Assembly: GCA_001770725.1 (NCBI GenBank)
Contig: MERU01000004.1
Coordinates: 248,001-312,000, forward strand
Source: Burkholderiales bacterium RIFCSPHIGHO2_01_FULL_63_240
GTDB taxonomy: Bacteria > Pseudomonadota > Gammaproteobacteria > Burkholderiales > Burkholderiaceae_C
Reading direction: 5' to 3'
DNA: 64,000 bases
The notes beneath the pieces are model-generated. The model saw only the letters and a list, made by a program, of their open reading frames with translations, ran no database searches and was not told where the DNA came from. The translations under genes and the position numbers were made by a program. Shown here in pieces: positions 62,886 through 64,000 of the stretch; within the stretch, counting starts at the first letter, position 1, and each line of letters opens with the position of its first letter.

Positions 62886-63185
62886 ATGCAAGCCGACACC
62901 TACATCCCCCGTCGCCTGGATGACCCCTGGAAGATCGGCTTCTGGGACATCGATGTGGCCGCCCCGGTGATTTTCTTTTTCTTCGTCGGCTACCTGTCGG
63001 GCACCAAGCTGGCCTTTGCGGCCTGCGCAGGTGCGGGGATCTTCCTGTCGCGCTGGATCGCCCGCATCAAGGCTGACAAGCACCAGGCCTTCGCGATGCA
63101 CTGGCTGTACTGGCACCTGCCGCCCAGCCCCATGACAGCGATGCGCGCCACCCCGCCCTCCCACATCCGCCGGATGGTCGGCTGA
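62886..63185 (+). CDS. traL: TraL F-type T4SS protein
   Basis: 99 residues: YIPRRLDDPWKIGFWDID, a helix pair VAAPVIFFFFVGYLSGTKLAFAACAGAGIFL, then RIKADKHQAFAMHWLYWHLP and PPSHIRRMVG, the TraL family pattern (VirB3-like). AGGAGCCTGAC precedes the ATG. Confidence 0.93.
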   Translation: MQADTYIPRRLDDPWKIGFWDIDVAAPVIFFFFVGYLSGTKLAFAACAGAGIFLSRWIARIKADKHQAFAMHWLYWHLPPSPMTAMRATPPSHIRRMVG

Positions 63186-63199
63186 GTCTGGAGCACGCC

Positions 63200-63763
63200 A
63201 TGGACTTCGAGCGACTCAACAGCGACATCAACGAGATGCGCCGCCGCAACCGCAGCCTGGGGCTCGCGGTGGGCGTCCTGGCTTCAGGTAATGTTGTGGC
63301 ACTGCTCGTCATCCTCAACCTGATTGGCACCGTTCGCACGGTGGTCGTGCCACCCACGATCGACAAGACCTTCTGGGTCAGCCGCGACAAGGCCAGTGGC
63401 GAATACCTGGAGCAGATGGGTGGCTTCATGGCCTGGCTGGTGCTGGACGTCACGCCCTCATCGATCGACTGGAAGAAAAACATCCTGCTCGGCTATGTGG
63501 AGCCGGACCAGTACGGCGCACTCAAGACCAGGCAAGAGGTCGAGGCTGAAAGGCTCAAGCGCATCAACGCCAGCACGATGTTCATGCCGCAGCAGTTGGT
63601 GCCCAGCGAGGACAAGCAGAGCGTGGTGGTGCGTGGCCGCCTGCGCACCCTGGTCAATGGCTTTGAGACCGCCAACGACCTCAAAGCCTACCTGATCGAG
63701 TTCAGTTTCAACGGGGCACGCATGCACCTCAAGACCTTCAAGGAGGTTCCCAATGCGAGCTGA
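63200..63763 (+). CDS. traE: TraE F-type T4SS protein
   Basis: 187 residues: one N-terminal helix (LAVGVLASGNVVALLVILNLIG) followed by a periplasmic VirB5/VirB8-like domain including VVPPTIDKTFWVSRDKAS and the end FSFNGARMHLKTFKEV. Needed for pilus assembly. Overlaps traK by 11 bases. Confidence 0.93.
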   Translation: MDFERLNSDINEMRRRNRSLGLAVGVLASGNVVALLVILNLIGTVRTVVVPPTIDKTFWVSRDKASGEYLEQMGGFMAWLVLDVTPSSIDWKKNILLGYVEPDQYGALKTRQEVEAERLKRINASTMFMPQQLVPSEDKQSVVVRGRLRTLVNGFETANDLKAYLIEFSFNGARMHLKTFKEVPNAS

Positions 63764-64000
63764 TCTCAAGCCACGCCAGCAGCCCTCCAAGGCACAGGCA
63801 AACCTGCTGCTGGCCATGGTGACAGCCGTTGGGATGGCAACGTCACCAAGCCCTGCCAGGGCGCTCCAGTTGGTCGAAGCCCGCGACGGTGTCTCCGTTG
63901 AGGCCATGGTGTCGATCAAGGAGCCCACACGCATCCGCATCGATGGCGCCCCCATCACCGATGTGTTCGGCAACATCTATTCGAGCAACTGTGCCAGCAC
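63753..64000 (+). CDS. traK: TraK F-type secretin-like protein, 3' end outside window
   Basis: Partial: 82 residues visible. Start ATG at 63753 with AAGGAGGTTCCCA, inside the traE end. A signal peptide ends near SPARALQ, then VVEA-like LVEARDGVSVEAMVSIKEPTRIRIDGAPITDVFGNI, the N-terminal TraK pattern. TraK forms the outer-membrane ring (VirB9-like). Next genes (traB, traV, traC) are expected outside the window. Confidence 0.88.
   Translation, partial: MRADLKPRQQPSKAQANLLLAMVTAVGMATSPSPARALQLVEARDGVSVEAMVSIKEPTRIRIDGAPITDVFGNIYSSNCAS

Overview
The window looks like a betaproteobacterial (Burkholderiales, probably Comamonadaceae-like) genome segment. Reasons are the high G+C coding style, the CzcI/CzcCBA/CzcE/CzcRS gene set and the general similarity of the proteins to that order. 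Most of it appears to be part of an integrative and conjugative element (ICE) loaded with metal and arsenic resistance cargo. No rRNA, tRNA, CRISPR array or insertion sequence was seen. All family calls are from reading the translations; no database search was run.

Layout. (1) 1-11603: end of a transglutaminase-like gene, then metal cluster A: czcI-like, czcC-like, a membrane-anchored periplasmic protein, czcB-like, an RND pump with a non-CzcA signature, a His-rich periplasmic protein, a lipoprotein, a second czcI-like gene, and cadA diverging from a MerR-type cadR. (2) 11695-25479: ICE backbone: DUF1173 protein, a tyrosine-recombinase-like protein lacking its tyrosine, an AlpA-type regulator, a DUF1845-like protein, small unknowns, a zinc-finger/TOPRIM primase-like protein, a DUF932 protein, an FlhD/FlhC-like activator pair (SetDC/AcaDC-like), an H-NS-like protein, a TraI_2/MobH-like protein with an eroded active site, TraD and a DUF4400 TraJ-like protein. 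(3) 25505-60207: cargo lying between traJ and the traA/L/E/K genes, the position of hotspot HS1 in SXT/R391 elements. It contains a small MerR-linked membrane protein, ynfA, decayed genes, metal cluster B (czcE, czcS, czcR, His-rich protein, sulfatase, czcABC, three further czcI-like genes, a frameshifted response regulator, a methyltransferase, a stray FlgB-like gene, a czcP-like P-type ATPase and a second cadR) and a long arsenic cluster (arsR-D-A, two LMW-phosphatase arsC, acr3, glutaredoxin-type arsC, arsH, sigma factor, permease, thioredoxin, OsmC, ATP-grasp, class II amidotransferase). (4) 60405-64000: conjugation genes resume with an unknown, a lytic transglycosylase, an OmpA-like lipoprotein, traA-like pilin, traL, traE and the start of traK.

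How it works together. RND pumps (CzcCBA type) remove Zn/Cd/Co from the periplasm, and the P-type ATPases CadA (CPC motif) and CzcP-like (SPC motif) remove them from the cytoplasm. The small His-rich, CzcI-like, CzcE-like and lipoprotein products appear to be periplasmic metal-handling accessories, each present in several diverged copies. Three near-identical promoters with a 19-bp spacer and a MerR-type dyad stand before cadA, before czcICBA and before the czcI-lipoprotein-czcP-cadR operon, so one MerR regulon probably ties cytoplasmic and periplasmic efflux together. CusR-like 16-bp dyads mark the czcR/His-rich divergence, czcE and the broken response regulator, suggesting a second, two-component regulon.

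Limits: ICE ends, oriT and a complete integrase were not located. Substrates of individual pumps, the meaning of the eroded relaxase motif and the job of the ATP-grasp/amidotransferase pair are inferences.
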